A stretch of 64,000 bases of DNA from Reinekea forsetii (GCF_002795845.1 NZ_CP011797.1:1449501-1513500), one strand, 5' to 3'. Shown: positions 36,599 to 46,764, numbered from the stretch's first letter. Numbers and translations are program-made. The notes: generated by a model not told the origin, from the sequence alone.

Positions 36599-38749
36599 TC
36601 ATTGGTCACTCATCTGGTCCGCCTGAATAGCCGTCAGCGCGATGGTGTAGACAATGTCCTCAACCAACGCCCCGCGTGATAAATCATTCACCGGCTTTCG
36701 CAAACCCTGCAACATGGGGCCAATGCTGATCACGTTGGCGCTGCGCTGCACCGCCTTATAGGTGGTATTGCCCGTATTGAGATCGGGAAAAACAAACACC
36801 GTAGCCCGACCCGCGACCAAACTGTCCGGTGCCTTACTGGCCGCGACCGACGGTGTGCTGGCGGCGTCATATTGCATGGGGCCGTCAATTAGCAGGTCGG
36901 GGCGCAGTTTTTGCGCAATACGCGTGGCTTCACGGACCTTTTCAACATCGCTGCCGGTGCCCGATATGCCGGTCGAATAGCTGATCATCGCAATGCGCGG
37001 TTCAATACCAAAGGCCCTGGCCGAATCGCCCGATTGAATGGCAATATCGGCCAACTCTTCGGCATTGGGGTCTGGATTGATCGCGCAATCGCCATAGACA
37101 ACAGCCTGATCGGGCAACAGCATAAAGAACACCGACGATACCAACTTGGTATTGGGTCGGGTTTTGATCAGTTGCAGGGCGGGGCGAACGGTATTGGCCG
37201 TGGTGTGGATGGCCCCGGCGACCAAGCCGTCGACATCATTCAGCGCCAACATCATGGTACCCAAAACGATCGGGTCTTCCAGTTGGGCTTCGGCCATTGG
37301 CGCGCTCAGGCCCTTGTGTTTGCGCAGCTCAACCATGGCGTCAATATACTTGGGTACGGCGATGGCCGGATCGATGATCTCGATGGAGTCGGGCAAGATG
37401 ATATCGAGGGTTTGCGCGATACGTCGAATCTCATCGGGATTGCCCAACAGGACGCAATGGGCAATGCCCTTTTCGTGGCAAATGGCCGCGGCTCGAATCG
37501 TGCGCGGTTCACTGCCTTCCGGTAAAATAATGCGTTTGGCCGCTTTGCGGGCGCGTTTGACCAGCAGGTGACGGAAGGCCGGCGGCGATAAACGCCGCTC
37601 TTCAATAACCTGGGCCCGTTCGGCCAACCATTTGGCATTGATCGAACCGGCCACCGCGTTCATCACGCTTTCCATGCGCTGGATGTCATTGGCCGGGACT
37701 TCGGTATTCATGGAATTCAACAGCTGGGCCGAGCGGAAGGTATTGTGTTCCGAGGTCAACACCGGCAAACCGGTTAAGAAAGCCGAATGGCACAGATCCA
37801 TCACCTGGGGAATGGGTTGTAGACCGCCGGTTAGGATGACGCCTGCCAGCGGCACGCCATTGAGCGCCGCCATGCAGGCCGCGAGTAAAATGTCGTCCCG
37901 ATCACCGGGCGTCACCACTAGGGTGCCGGCCTTGAGCGTATGCAGCATATTGGGCATGGTGCGCGCACAGACGGTTATGGATTGCACCCGCCGTTCGCTC
38001 ATCTGGCCCTCATTGATAATGCGCGCGCCCAAGTGCTCAGCAACATCTGCGGTGCGTGGGGCAACCAGTAAAGGGTTCCATTGCACCGCGCCAATGCATT
38101 TAAAATCATCTTTCTGGAATATCGGCAAGATGGCGGCAAATTCCTCGGCACTGTGGTGTTTGGCCGTGCCCAGCTCCTCTGGGTCTTCTTCGGCGATCAC
38201 CTGCTGACTGGCCGGCGCTGGCGCACCAACCTTGTTGAGGATGCAACCGACCACTTTCCTATGATGGATGCCACCGAATAGACTGGCCGTCATCTTAATG
38301 CGTTCATTCAGTTGAGCCGTGCTGTCGCTGTTCTTGGCCGAGACCAGAATAACATCGGCGTCCAACGCCTTGGCCATATTGCGATTCAGCTCGGCGATGT
38401 AATTTTCATCGGCAACCGGCACCAGGCCTTCGACGATTAGAATGTCAGCATCTTCGCCCGACGCCTGGGAGAGCTGGATGACTTCTTCCATCAGGCGGTC
38501 GGCCTGGCCCAGGGCCAGTTGCTGCTGAGCATGGGCCAGCTTGATTGGCTTTTCTGGGTGTAAGCCGAGCGTTACATTGACTAGGTGGGTTGAACGTTCA
38601 GGGCCTTGCTCCTTGTCAAATTGCTGGGCGATCGGCTTGCAAAAAGCGACTCGAACGCCCAATTGCTCCAAGGCTCGGACCAGGCCGAGACAGACCGATG
38701 TGAGGCCAGTGCCGGCGCCGGTGGCGGTGACAAAATATGTATATTTCAC
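36599..38749 (-). CDS. pta: Phosphate acetyltransferase (long form)
   Basis: A 716-residue enzyme converting acetyl-CoA and phosphate to acetyl phosphate. It has the N-terminal P-loop domain (GAGTGLTSVCLG), the central DRTGG domain, and the C-terminal PTA catalytic domain (RIILPEGSEPRTIRA; GMMLAL-type and SYSTGISGTG segments). It follows ackA by 26 bases, so the two make acetate and ATP or reclaim acetate. Confidence 0.93.
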   Translation of the reverse strand: MKYTYFVTATGAGTGLTSVCLGLVRALEQLGVRVAFCKPIAQQFDKEQGPERSTHLVNVTLGLHPEKPIKLAHAQQQLALGQADRLMEEVIQLSQASGEDADILIVEGLVPVADENYIAELNRNMAKALDADVILVSAKNSDSTAQLNERIKMTASLFGGIHHRKVVGCILNKVGAPAPASQQVIAEEDPEELGTAKHHSAEEFAAILPIFQKDDFKCIGAVQWNPLLVAPRTADVAEHLGARIINEGQMSERRVQSITVCARTMPNMLHTLKAGTLVVTPGDRDDILLAACMAALNGVPLAGVILTGGLQPIPQVMDLCHSAFLTGLPVLTSEHNTFRSAQLLNSMNTEVPANDIQRMESVMNAVAGSINAKWLAERAQVIEERRLSPPAFRHLLVKRARKAAKRIILPEGSEPRTIRAAAICHEKGIAHCVLLGNPDEIRRIAQTLDIILPDSIEIIDPAIAVPKYIDAMVELRKHKGLSAPMAEAQLEDPIVLGTMMLALNDVDGLVAGAIHTTANTVRPALQLIKTRPNTKLVSSVFFMLLPDQAVVYGDCAINPDPNAEELADIAIQSGDSARAFGIEPRIAMISYSTGISGTGSDVEKVREATRIAQKLRPDLLIDGPMQYDAASTPSVAASKAPDSLVAGRATVFVFPDLNTGNTTYKAVQRSANVISIGPMLQGLRKPVNDLSRGALVEDIVYTIALTAIQADQMSDQ

Positions 38750-38775
38750 GTTGCGTTACCTTTTAAGCTATCGCA

Positions 38776-39954
38776 TTAAATTAGAGCTAGAGCGGCTCGG
38801 GCAATCATTAATTCTTCTTTGGTCTCAATGACCACGACCTTTGGGCCTGGCCCGGTCGAGATGACGCCGAGCATATCGCCATTGCGGGCATTGAGCTCGT
38901 TGTCCAATCGGAAGCCAAAGATCGCCAGATTTTCAATCACCGTAGCGCGAATAAATCGAGAGTTTTCGCCGATACCGCCGGTAAATACCAGGGCATCCAG
39001 GCGGGTCAGCGCGGTTGCCAAACCGCCGATATGGCGCGCCAGGCGAAAGCAGAAAACCGCCAGCGCCAATTGTGCCCGTTCGACCCCCTCATTAGCCGCG
39101 GCCTCCAAGGTGCGCATATCATTGGACAGGCCCGAGAGGCCGAGCATACCGCTTTCCTTGTTGAGCATGTTGGTAACCGTTTCGACATCCCAACCCTTCT
39201 GTTGGTACAAAAACTGGTGCAAACCCGGGTCGACATCGCCACTGCGCGTGCCCATGACCAGGCCTTCCAGTGGCGTCATACCCATCGTGGTGTCCATTGA
39301 TTGGCCGTTGGCCACGGCACAGGCGCTGCAGCCATTGCCCAGATGGGCGCTGATGATGCCGTGCTGCGCGCTAATACCCAATCGTGTGGCGGCTTCGGCG
39401 GCGACGTACTGATGGCTCACGCCATGGAAACCATAGCGGCGCACACCCTGTTGCTCATAGAGCTTATAAGGCACCGCATACAAGAAGGCCTTGGGCGCTA
39501 GGCTTTGGTGAAAGGCGGTGTCGAACACCGCGACCTGAGGAATGTCTGGATAGAGCGTCGCCAGTGCCTCTATGCCAGCCAGATTGGCCGGATTGTGTAA
39601 CGGTGCCAGCGCAATACACTGACGAATGCTAGCCAGGACCTCATCCGTTACGATAACCGGATCACTAAAAACCTCGCCGCCGTGCACCACACGGTGACCG
39701 ATCACCTTGGGCAAGTGATGCAACAGCTGCTGCTCGGTCAATACCGCAATGATCTGGGTCAGGACCGTTGCATAGTCGCTGTCGTGTAGGGCTTGGCGAT
39801 ATTCGCCATCGGCCCAGCGCAGCGTCAGCGCGGCAGCGTCTGAGCCGAGCCGTTCTGCCAGTCCACTGGCGGTTTCGGTCTGATGAGTCATATCAAAGAG
39901 TGAGAATTTTACCGAAGAGCTACCTGAGTTTATGACGAGAATATTTTGTGACAT
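38776..39954 (-). CDS. ackA: Acetate kinase
   Basis: A 392-residue ASKHA kinase. The start ILVINSGSSSVKFSLF is the phosphate-1 motif, and HLGNGCSACAVANGQSMDT and VFTGGIGENS are the other signatures. The ATG at 39954 matches other acetate kinases; an extended frame to 40050 overlaps the neighbouring promoter region and is rejected. It precedes pta. Confidence 0.95.
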   Translation of the reverse strand: MSQNILVINSGSSSVKFSLFDMTHQTETASGLAERLGSDAAALTLRWADGEYRQALHDSDYATVLTQIIAVLTEQQLLHHLPKVIGHRVVHGGEVFSDPVIVTDEVLASIRQCIALAPLHNPANLAGIEALATLYPDIPQVAVFDTAFHQSLAPKAFLYAVPYKLYEQQGVRRYGFHGVSHQYVAAEAATRLGISAQHGIISAHLGNGCSACAVANGQSMDTTMGMTPLEGLVMGTRSGDVDPGLHQFLYQQKGWDVETVTNMLNKESGMLGLSGLSNDMRTLEAAANEGVERAQLALAVFCFRLARHIGGLATALTRLDALVFTGGIGENSRFIRATVIENLAIFGFRLDNELNARNGDMLGVISTGPGPKVVVIETKEELMIARAALALI

Positions 39955-40100
39955 TGTCCAGCCTGATAGTGTTGGCGTTGAATTCATGCGAAGAGGCATA
40001 TTGCAGGGATTATACCCAGCAACACCTAAAAAAACCCAGAAAGGTAGCAAATACGGCTACACTGGCTGCTCACAGCCATCCAATTGAAGGTTTGCCGATC

Positions 40101-40940
40101 ATGATGTCGATCCAATTGAAGCGAATTGTGCGGATTTCTCCCTTACTTTTCATCTGTTTAATGAACCAATCGGCTGCTAAGTTGATGGTGGTCATCGAAC
40201 AGGCCGCCGTGAGCGGTGGTTATCTTATCGTGCAGACCGATCCAGGCAACTCGGTTCAGTTTCAAGATCGTCTGTACCAGACCGATAGTGACGGTTATCT
40301 AGCCATTGGCATTGGCCGAGAGCTTGCCGGCCAGCATGAACTGGCGGTCACCGATGACATCGGTCAGACCGAAAGCCTCGACCTGTGGATTGACAGTCGG
40401 AGTTTTAATATTCAACGGGTGAGTGGGTTGCCGAAGGAGTTGGTCACGCCACCCAAATCGTTCACTGATCGAATCGTACGCGAAGCACAGGCGGTCAAGC
40501 GTGCACGAGCCGCAGGCAATGAGCTTCTATTTTGGCGCGAAGAACAATTTATTTGGCCGGCTCAGGGTCGCATTTCGGGCGTCTATGGCAGTCAACGCTA
40601 CTATAACGACATTCCCGGCTCGCCCCATTGGGGCGTTGATATTGCCAGCCCGACCGGCTCCCCTGTGATAGCCCCGGCTGGGGGTATCGTGGTCCTGGCC
40701 GAAGCGGATCTCTATTTTAGCGGCGGTACGCTGGTCTTGGATCACGGGGGCGGCCTGAGTAGCAGCTTCCTACATCTATCTAAACTGTTGGTTGAGGTCG
40801 GCCAGGTGGTTGCCCAAGGTCAATTGTTGGCTGAAATCGGCGCATCCGGTCGTGCCACCGGGCCACATCTGGATTGGCGGATGAACCTGCACGGCGAACG
40901 GATCGATGCCGTGCTCTGGGTTGATACGCCGGTGCCCTGA
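40101..40940 (+). CDS. M23-family metallopeptidase, exported
   Basis: A 279-residue protein with a signal peptide (about residues 1-26, ending SAA). An N-terminal beta-rich domain is followed by the LytM/M23 domain (about 150-279). Zinc ligands are suggested by HWGVDIASPTG and GPHLDWRM; the latter has D where HLHW is also common. SSSFLHLS carries the other His. M23 enzymes cut peptidoglycan cross-bridges. GAAGG lies upstream; ATGs at 40101 and 40104 are both possible. It is divergent from ackA. Confidence 0.85.
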   Translation: MMSIQLKRIVRISPLLFICLMNQSAAKLMVVIEQAAVSGGYLIVQTDPGNSVQFQDRLYQTDSDGYLAIGIGRELAGQHELAVTDDIGQTESLDLWIDSRSFNIQRVSGLPKELVTPPKSFTDRIVREAQAVKRARAAGNELLFWREEQFIWPAQGRISGVYGSQRYYNDIPGSPHWGVDIASPTGSPVIAPAGGIVVLAEADLYFSGGTLVLDHGGGLSSSFLHLSKLLVEVGQVVAQGQLLAEIGASGRATGPHLDWRMNLHGERIDAVLWVDTPVP

Positions 40941-41082
40941 GGGCCAATTGCCCAGATAGGACCCCGACCGCTAAATAATCATTCCGCTAGGCAAATGAGG
41001 CAGTTAATTCCCTTGTGTTTTTTTTCAAGGTTCCGCACCATGTCTAGGTCAAACACGTATAAAAAAAATAGAGAGATCCTAA

Positions 41083-42273
41083 ATGATAAACAAAACATTA
41101 TTAGCTGTTGCAATTGCGGGTGTATCGTTACTGAATGTAGCCCAAGCTGACGTCAAAATTGGTTTTCTGGGTGGTTTTACTGGTCCAATCGAAAGTCTGA
41201 CCCCACCGATCTTTGAAGGCGCCAAGGTAGCCATTGCCCACGTCAACACCCAGGGTGGCCTGCTGCAGGGTGAAATGATTGAAATGCCCAGTGCCGATAC
41301 AACCTGTGTTGACGCCTCAGCCGCCTCTAATGGCGCAGACCGCCTGATCAACAGCGAAGGCGCTATTGCCCTAGTTGGTGGCCTGTGCTCTGGCGCGACG
41401 ATTGCCGCTGCGAACAATATCGCCATACCGGCCGGCGTGCCGATGATTTCTCCGGCATCCACCTCACCGGCCTTGACCGACCTGGATGACAACGATTTAG
41501 TCTTCCGCACCGCGCCGTCAGACGCTTATCAGGGTGCCATGTTGGCTAACTTGCTAACCGCGAAAGGCATTACTGAAATTGCCATTACCTATGTCAACAA
41601 CGACTACGGCAAAGGTTTTGCCGATGCATTGGAAGCGTCTTTCACCGGTACCGTAACCGCGAACGAAGCCCATGAAGACAGCAAGGCCGACTATCGTGCC
41701 GAGCTGGGATCTTTGGCTTCTACTGGAACCGAAACCCTTGTCGTGTTGGCGTATGCCGACGGATCGGGCCAGACTATCTTGCGTCAGGCCTATGAAAGCG
41801 GTGACTTCACCCGTTATATCGGCGGTGATGGCATGGTCGGTCAGTCGCTGATCGACGCGGTCGGTGCTGATGTACTCGATGGCATGATTGCCACCAAGCC
41901 GGGCACACCCGATGTTCCTGGTAAAGACGTTTTCGCCAAAGAAATGAAGGCATTGCTGTTGGATCCGAATGCAGTGTTCTCGGCCCAAGCCTACGACGCC
42001 GCCTTCCTATTGGCGCTGGCAATTGAAGAAAATGGCACCACCGACAAGGCTGGCCTAAGCGCTGCGCTGCGTAAAGTGTCTTCCGCACCGGGTGAGATCG
42101 TTTTGCCAGGTGAGTGGGCCAAGGCGAAGAAACTGATTGCCGCCGGTAAAGACATCAACTTTGAAGGCGCTTCGGGTAACCATGAGTTCGACGCCAATGG
42201 CGACGTACCGGGCCTGATCGTTGAAATGGTTGTGGAAAACGGCCAGTTTGTCCAGAAAGGCTTCTTAAAATAA
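41083..42273 (+). CDS. Branched-chain amino-acid-type ABC binding protein (LivK-like)
   Basis: A 396-residue periplasmic binding protein with a signal peptide (1 to about 22, ending AQA). It has the type I LivJ/LivK fold; VKIGFLGGFTGP and AIPAGVPMISPASTSPAL are characteristic. It would feed a livHMGF-type transporter. The only such genes here lie 7.5 kb away on the opposite strand (49741-53511), without their own binding protein, so the two are probably partners. A strong terminator follows. Confidence 0.88.
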   Translation: MINKTLLAVAIAGVSLLNVAQADVKIGFLGGFTGPIESLTPPIFEGAKVAIAHVNTQGGLLQGEMIEMPSADTTCVDASAASNGADRLINSEGAIALVGGLCSGATIAAANNIAIPAGVPMISPASTSPALTDLDDNDLVFRTAPSDAYQGAMLANLLTAKGITEIAITYVNNDYGKGFADALEASFTGTVTANEAHEDSKADYRAELGSLASTGTETLVVLAYADGSGQTILRQAYESGDFTRYIGGDGMVGQSLIDAVGADVLDGMIATKPGTPDVPGKDVFAKEMKALLLDPNAVFSAQAYDAAFLLALAIEENGTTDKAGLSAALRKVSSAPGEIVLPGEWAKAKKLIAAGKDINFEGASGNHEFDANGDVPGLIVEMVVENGQFVQKGFLK

Positions 42274-42296
42274 GCATCTGTTAAGCGAACGAAACG

Positions 42297-42321
42297 AAAC
42301 GCGGCCTAGCCGCGTTTTTTT
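42297..42321 (+). terminator. Rho-independent terminator after the binding protein
   Basis: AAACGCGGC (42297-42305) and GCCGCGTTT (42309-42317) form a 9-bp stem with a three-base loop, followed by a T run to 42321. It ends the single-gene transcript. Confidence 0.92.
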
Positions 42322-42438
42322 ATGGCCGGCCTTCAGGCGTTTTACCTTGATCCTTCGGCCATCGGAGTTCAAGCCATTGGTGAACCAACCATGGGTCGCC
42401 ATATTGTTAGGCTAATAGTACTTTTAAAGGAAAACCCT

Positions 42439-43107
42439 ATGTCAGTCACACTTGCTTTTGATGTTTACGGAACTTTGATTGATACCCAGGGCATAGTGTC
42501 GTCCCTAGAGAAAATGATCGGCACACAGGCGTCTGAGTTTTCGCGCTCCTGGCGAGAGAAGCAGCTGGAGTATTCATTCCGCAGAGGCTTAATGCAGAAC
42601 TACGCACCATTTTCTGTCTGCACCAGCAATGCGCTAGATTTTACCTGTAGCTACCTCAAAGTGTCGCTCACCCAAGCACAGAAAACCGAGCTGCTAAAAA
42701 ACTATCGCACCCTGCCAGCCTTTGCGGATGTTATCGAGTCCCTCAGTCAATTGAAGGCTGCGGGTTACCGCTTGTTCGCCTTTTCCAACGGGAGTACCGA
42801 CGCGGTTGAAGAGCTGCTGGTGAACGCGGGCATTAGGACTTACTTTGATGGCGTCGTCAGTGTAGAGGACATTAGGTCCTTTAAACCCAACCCAGGGGTC
42901 TACAGTTATTTTTTACGCCAATCCGGTGCCCTAGGCAGCGCGGCGTGGTTAATATCAAGCAATCCATTCGATGTTATTGGCGCGATCTCAGCCGGGTTAC
43001 AATCGGCTTGGGTGCAACGCTCGCAGGATGCGATATTTGACCCTTGGGGCATTGAGCCAACGGCGACTGTCGCAAGTCTCAATGAGCTCAACGACGTTTT
43101 AGCCTAG
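42439..43107 (+). CDS. L-2-haloacid dehalogenase (HAD type II)
   Basis: A 222-residue HAD hydrolase. The nucleophile is D8 in AFDVYGTL. T12, R39, K149, Y155, S173, N175 and D178 all match L-2-haloacid dehalogenase catalytic residues with a constant shift of two positions. Such enzymes replace halogen on 2-haloacids with hydroxyl by an ester intermediate. The residue match makes true dehalogenase activity likely. AAAGGA precedes the ATG at 42439. No transport or regulatory gene is adjacent. Confidence 0.88.
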   Translation: MSVTLAFDVYGTLIDTQGIVSSLEKMIGTQASEFSRSWREKQLEYSFRRGLMQNYAPFSVCTSNALDFTCSYLKVSLTQAQKTELLKNYRTLPAFADVIESLSQLKAAGYRLFAFSNGSTDAVEELLVNAGIRTYFDGVVSVEDIRSFKPNPGVYSYFLRQSGALGSAAWLISSNPFDVIGAISAGLQSAWVQRSQDAIFDPWGIEPTATVASLNELNDVLA

Positions 43108-43233
43108 AGTGCCCTCACGCCGCGGTCATAACCTAACCGCGTCGATGGGCGGGGCTGGGCAGTACCGTTGGACGTGATGTCTAACCTCAATCGGTTGGCG
43201 CACATATTGGCATGTTGATATGAGGTTTTTTCT

Positions 43234-44160
43234 ATGAAGTTAACCAAACACTTTTTTATCCTGCTGTTCGTCGCACTCGCCATTAGCCCAGCCTGGGCCG
43301 ATACCCCGCTAGAGCGCCACAGGGTAGTCGACGGGGTCTATGCCATAGTCGGTGAACTCGGTAACCGCACGCTGGCCAATAGGGGCAACAACGCAACCTT
43401 TGGGCTCGTTGTGACGTCTGAGGGGGTTGTTCTGATTGACTCAGGCGGGACCTACCAGGGTGCTCAAGAGATCGATCTGCTGATCAAAGACATTACCGAT
43501 CAAGCCGTTGTTGCGGTTATTAATACCGGTGGGCAGGATCATCGCTGGTTGGGTAATGACTACTTTAAGCAGCAGGGCGCGCAAATTATCGCCAGTGAAC
43601 AAGCCGTACTGGACCAAAATAAACGCGTACAGGATCAGCTTATCTCGCTCGGCAACCTGTTTGACGCAGAGTTCATGGCCCAGACTGTGCCGCTAACGGC
43701 CGATACGACCTTTAAAGACTACTTCGAGTTAGAGCTCGGTGGCGTGGTCATGCAAATACATCATGCCGGCCCGGCCCATACCCCTGGGGACAGCTTTGTT
43801 TGGCTGCCGCAGAAAGGCGTTATGTTCAGCGGCGACATCGTTTATGTTGAACGCATGCTGGGGGTTGGCACCCAGTCCAACAGCAAAAGCTGGATCAACG
43901 TCTTTCAAACCATGGCAGCCTATAAGCCGGCCTACCTGGTGCCTGGGCACGGCAAGCCGACCACCTTGGCCGAGGCGACAATCGATACCTATGATTACTT
44001 GGTCTTTTTACGTGCAGCGATCGGGGATTTTATTGATCAAGGACGTGATATGACTGAGATTGGCAGCCTGGATCAGTCCGAGTTTGCCTATTTGCAAAAC
44101 TTCGATGCGATTGCTGGGCGCAATGCCCAGCAGGTGTTTATCGAGATGGAGTGGGAATGA
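43234..44160 (+). CDS. Exported metallo-beta-lactamase-fold protein with altered metal motif
   Basis: A 308-residue protein with a signal peptide (1-22, ending AWA). The fold is metallo-beta-lactamase. The usual HxHxDH motif reads T98-G-G100-Q-D102-H103, so the first two His are gone while Asp and the last His remain. H182 (AHTPGD), D201 (FSGD) and H239 (PGHGKP) are kept. The Zn2 ligands appear intact and most of the Zn1 site is lost. It resembles SoxH/quinoprotein-relay type hydrolases; substrate is unknown. Confidence 0.8.
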   Translation: MKLTKHFFILLFVALAISPAWADTPLERHRVVDGVYAIVGELGNRTLANRGNNATFGLVVTSEGVVLIDSGGTYQGAQEIDLLIKDITDQAVVAVINTGGQDHRWLGNDYFKQQGAQIIASEQAVLDQNKRVQDQLISLGNLFDAEFMAQTVPLTADTTFKDYFELELGGVVMQIHHAGPAHTPGDSFVWLPQKGVMFSGDIVYVERMLGVGTQSNSKSWINVFQTMAAYKPAYLVPGHGKPTTLAEATIDTYDYLVFLRAAIGDFIDQGRDMTEIGSLDQSEFAYLQNFDAIAGRNAQQVFIEMEWE

Positions 44161-44207
44161 ATCTCAAAAAAACGGTATAAATTCGAGGGATAGAGCATTA
44201 GATGGGT

Positions 44208-44555
44208 CTATTTGGCCAAGCTTGGCTCTAATGCCTCACGCTGAAAGTTGACGTGATAAACGAGAATGGCAAGCTTGTCGAGAATCTTATTGGTCGCATG
44301 CATGCTCAGGGTGCGGCGCTCTGAAGCCAATGCCGCGTCCATCGCCGCCTGGTCTGCATAGGTATGCTGCATCATCAAGAGCAAGTCTTGTGGCCCAGCC
44401 GGATCGATAACCTCTGGGAAGTTCAACTGCAGTGTTTGCATGCCCGGGAATGTTTGCAAAATGGGAACGACTTCCGCTCTCATATAGTCTTGAAATTCCT
44501 GTCGCTCAGGCGCAGTTAGCGTGCCCTGAAAAAAGGCGGTGCGTGCATAGACCAT
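44208..44555 (-). CDS. Small hypothetical protein, possibly ferredoxin-fold
   Basis: A 115-residue protein (MVYARTAFFQGTL start). Alternating helix and strand and a length near 100 suggest a dimeric alpha/beta-barrel (Dabb/EthD-like) protein, which often binds small hydrophobic ligands. The resemblance is weak and no catalytic residue is evident. It lies downstream of tal on the same strand, and no other context helps. Confidence 0.55.
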   Translation of the reverse strand: MVYARTAFFQGTLTAPERQEFQDYMRAEVVPILQTFPGMQTLQLNFPEVIDPAGPQDLLLMMQHTYADQAAMDAALASERRTLSMHATNKILDKLAILVYHVNFQREALEPSLAK

Positions 44556-44597
44556 ATAATTCTCCGGCTGTTACTCGACTACGACTCCGGCCATGTG

Positions 44598-44646
44598 AGC
44601 TGGGGTCAGTTTGATTGGAGGGGCCATTATTGAACGGACCCCAGCT
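44598..44646 (-). other. 10-bp inverted repeat after transaldolase
   Basis: AGCTGGGGTC (44598-44607) and GACCCCAGCT (44637-44646) are perfect inverted repeats with a 29-base loop, six bases after the tal stop. It may mark the tal mRNA end. The long loop and lack of a T run make a classic terminator unlikely. Confidence 0.5.
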
Positions 44647-44651
44647 CTGGG

Positions 44652-45599
44652 TTATAACTTTGCGGCAATCATCACTTCGAGCTTGCCTTGGTCAAGCGCA
44701 AAGTTGCGAATGCCTTCGGCGAGTTTTTCCGTCGCCATGGCATCGCCATTATGCTGCCAGAGGAATTCGGCGTGGGTCATGGCCGCAGGCGCTGCTTGCA
44801 CATCGGCAGTCGGCACCAGCTTGCGTTCCACTACGCCATCGGTCTCTTTCAGGACCTGGAGCAATTGCGGGCTAATGGTGAGGCGGTCGCACCCAGCCAG
44901 TTCCAAAATTTCGCCGGTATTGCGGAAGCTGGCACCCATCACGACTGTTTTATAGCCGTGCGACTTGTAGTAGTCGTAGATCGCACTGACAGACACCACA
45001 CCCGGGTCTTCTGACGGGCCGAAGTCACGTCCTTCCTTAGCCTTGTACCAATCCATAATGCGGCCGACAAAGGGCGATATCAGATAGACGCCGGCTTCAG
45101 CGCAAGCGCGCGCCTGTGCAAAGGAGAACAACAGCGTCAGATTGCAGTTGATGCCCTCTTTTTCCAACACTTCGGCGGCACGGATACCTTCCCACGTGGC
45201 GGCGAGCTTAATCAGAATGCGCTCGTTGGTGATACCGGCATCCTGGTACATGCCGATCAGTTGACGCGCCTTGGCGATGCTGGCCTCGGTGTCATAAGAG
45301 AGGCGGGCATCGACTTCGGTTGAAATACGGCCGGGCACGATATTCAGAATTTCCTTACCGATATTCACCGCTAACATATCGCAGGTATCTTTGACCTGCT
45401 GCTCTGGGCTATCGCTTTGGCCTTTTGCCCAAGCGATGGCGGCGTCAATTAGGGGTGCATAGGCCGGAATCTGGGCGGCTTTTAAGATCAACGAAGGGTT
45501 GGTCGTAGCATCTTGGGGTTGGTACTGCTTAATGGCATCGATTTCACCGGTGTCAGCGACAACTGTAGTGAATTCACGTAATTGGGCGAGTTGATTCAT
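44652..45599 (-). CDS. tal: Transaldolase
   Basis: A 315-residue enzyme of the pentose phosphate pathway. The Schiff-base lysine is in [13 protein letters not shown], and the N-terminal [27 protein letters not shown] is diagnostic. Start choice: the upstream AGGA touches the ATG at 45608 with no spacing but has nine bases before the ATG at 45599, so the latter is used. Confidence 0.95.
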   Translation of the reverse strand: MNQLAQLREFTTVVADTGEIDAIKQYQPQDATTNPSLILKAAQIPAYAPLIDAAIAWAKGQSDSPEQQVKDTCDMLAVNIGKEILNIVPGRISTEVDARLSYDTEASIAKARQLIGMYQDAGITNERILIKLAATWEGIRAAEVLEKEGINCNLTLLFSFAQARACAEAGVYLISPFVGRIMDWYKAKEGRDFGPSEDPGVVSVSAIYDYYKSHGYKTVVMGASFRNTGEILELAGCDRLTISPQLLQVLKETDGVVERKLVPTADVQAAPAAMTHAEFLWQHNGDAMATEKLAEGIRNFALDQGKLEVMIAAKL

Positions 45600-45942
45600 A
45601 CTTTGCATTCCTTGGCCGGTAAGGCGGTGAGTGTCTGTGCTAAAATTTCGATGCCAACGGGGTTGGCCTTATGCTGTAATCGGGTTGTAGCGGCAATCCT
45701 ATGATCAAACCACTGATCGTTGAGGCGTACATTTTTATCACCAATGGTGCTGCACAATCAATGTCTTTTAGAGTTTTATCGATGCTACAGTGCGTGTCCA
45801 GGCCCTTTCCTATGTCCAGAGTGCGGAGATGAGCCTTGGTGCTGCCAAAGGCGAAAAGGATTCCCATAGAGGGTTCCGTATTGCAATGCGGGCAGATGAT
45901 AATTTGCCCGGTATACCACCAGGACAGAATTACCTAGGCCGA
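45600..45942. other. Intergenic stretch between tal and the Cof phosphatase
   Basis: Short open frames exist on both strands, but none has a recognisable motif, a good ribosome-binding site and length together. The tal promoter is expected here. I see no RNA gene. Confidence 0.4.
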
Positions 45943-46764
45943 CTATTCGCCTGGAAAAAGCTTTACGAGTAAAGCTGCGAGCCCGTTTGCATCATCGTTG
46001 CTGGCTTGAGTGGTCAATTGTGCGGCCTGCTTGACATCAGCGTTCGCATTCAGCATTGCAACCCCTAGGCCGGCATACCTTAGCATAGAGATATCGTTGT
46101 CGTTATCGCCAATAGCGACCACTTGATCGGCCTGAAAGCCCCGTTGTTGAACGTACTCGGCCAGAGCCTTGCCTTTATTATTGCCGTGCTTGGCATAATC
46201 GATGCGGTCGAGCCATGAGCGCTCACCGGAAAAGTTGCTCCGGATATAATCGAGTTGGTCAAAATCACCGACGTCGTCGCCTTCGATAACAAATTTCCAA
46301 ACATGCTCCGTATTATCGAGTTCATCGGTAAAGCTCTCTATCTGACGAATATCGGGGCGTAACTCGACCTGAATAGTGTCTGCCCAACGCGAAAGTGTTT
46401 CCATATAGGTAATAGGTTGACTGCGCGAGTAGAGCATTGCGTCGTGAGCATACATGACGAGCTTCAGATTTTTGGCCTCTGCGTTGCGAACAAATTCCCG
46501 CGCCTGGTCTTTACCGATGCTGTTGTGCTGCACAACAGCCTGCTGGGCGTAATCAAACAGGTAGGTGCCATTGCAGCAGATAATGGGTGACGTCAGCCCC
46601 AGCTCTGCATGGTAGGGCCTGGCGGCGGTATGATGTCGCCCGGTTACCAGTACTATGTGCACATATGGCTGCAGGGCCCGAAGCGCGGTGCGCAACGGGG
46701 CGCTGATGCGGTTATCAGAGTTGAGCACTGTGCCATCTAAGTCCAATGCTAGGAGCTTGTACAT
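45943..46764 (-). CDS. Cof-type HAD phosphatase
   Basis: A 273-residue HAD-IIB hydrolase. The nucleophile motif is LLALDLDGTVLNSD, motif II is VLVTGRHHTAAR, and motif IV is VVAIGDNDNDISMLRYAG. The cap domain lies between. These enzymes dephosphorylate sugar phosphates or other small molecules, and YidA is a known relative. Substrate cannot be inferred from context. Confidence 0.88.
   Translation of the reverse strand: MYKLLALDLDGTVLNSDNRISAPLRTALRALQPYVHIVLVTGRHHTAARPYHAELGLTSPIICCNGTYLFDYAQQAVVQHNSIGKDQAREFVRNAEAKNLKLVMYAHDAMLYSRSQPITYMETLSRWADTIQVELRPDIRQIESFTDELDNTEHVWKFVIEGDDVGDFDQLDYIRSNFSGERSWLDRIDYAKHGNNKGKALAEYVQQRGFQADQVVAIGDNDNDISMLRYAGLGVAMLNANADVKQAAQLTTQASNDDANGLAALLVKLFPGE

Noticed and set aside
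45640-45972. Short open frames on both strands between tal and the Cof gene
   Set aside because: No motif or convincing start supports either, and one runs into the phosphatase gene.
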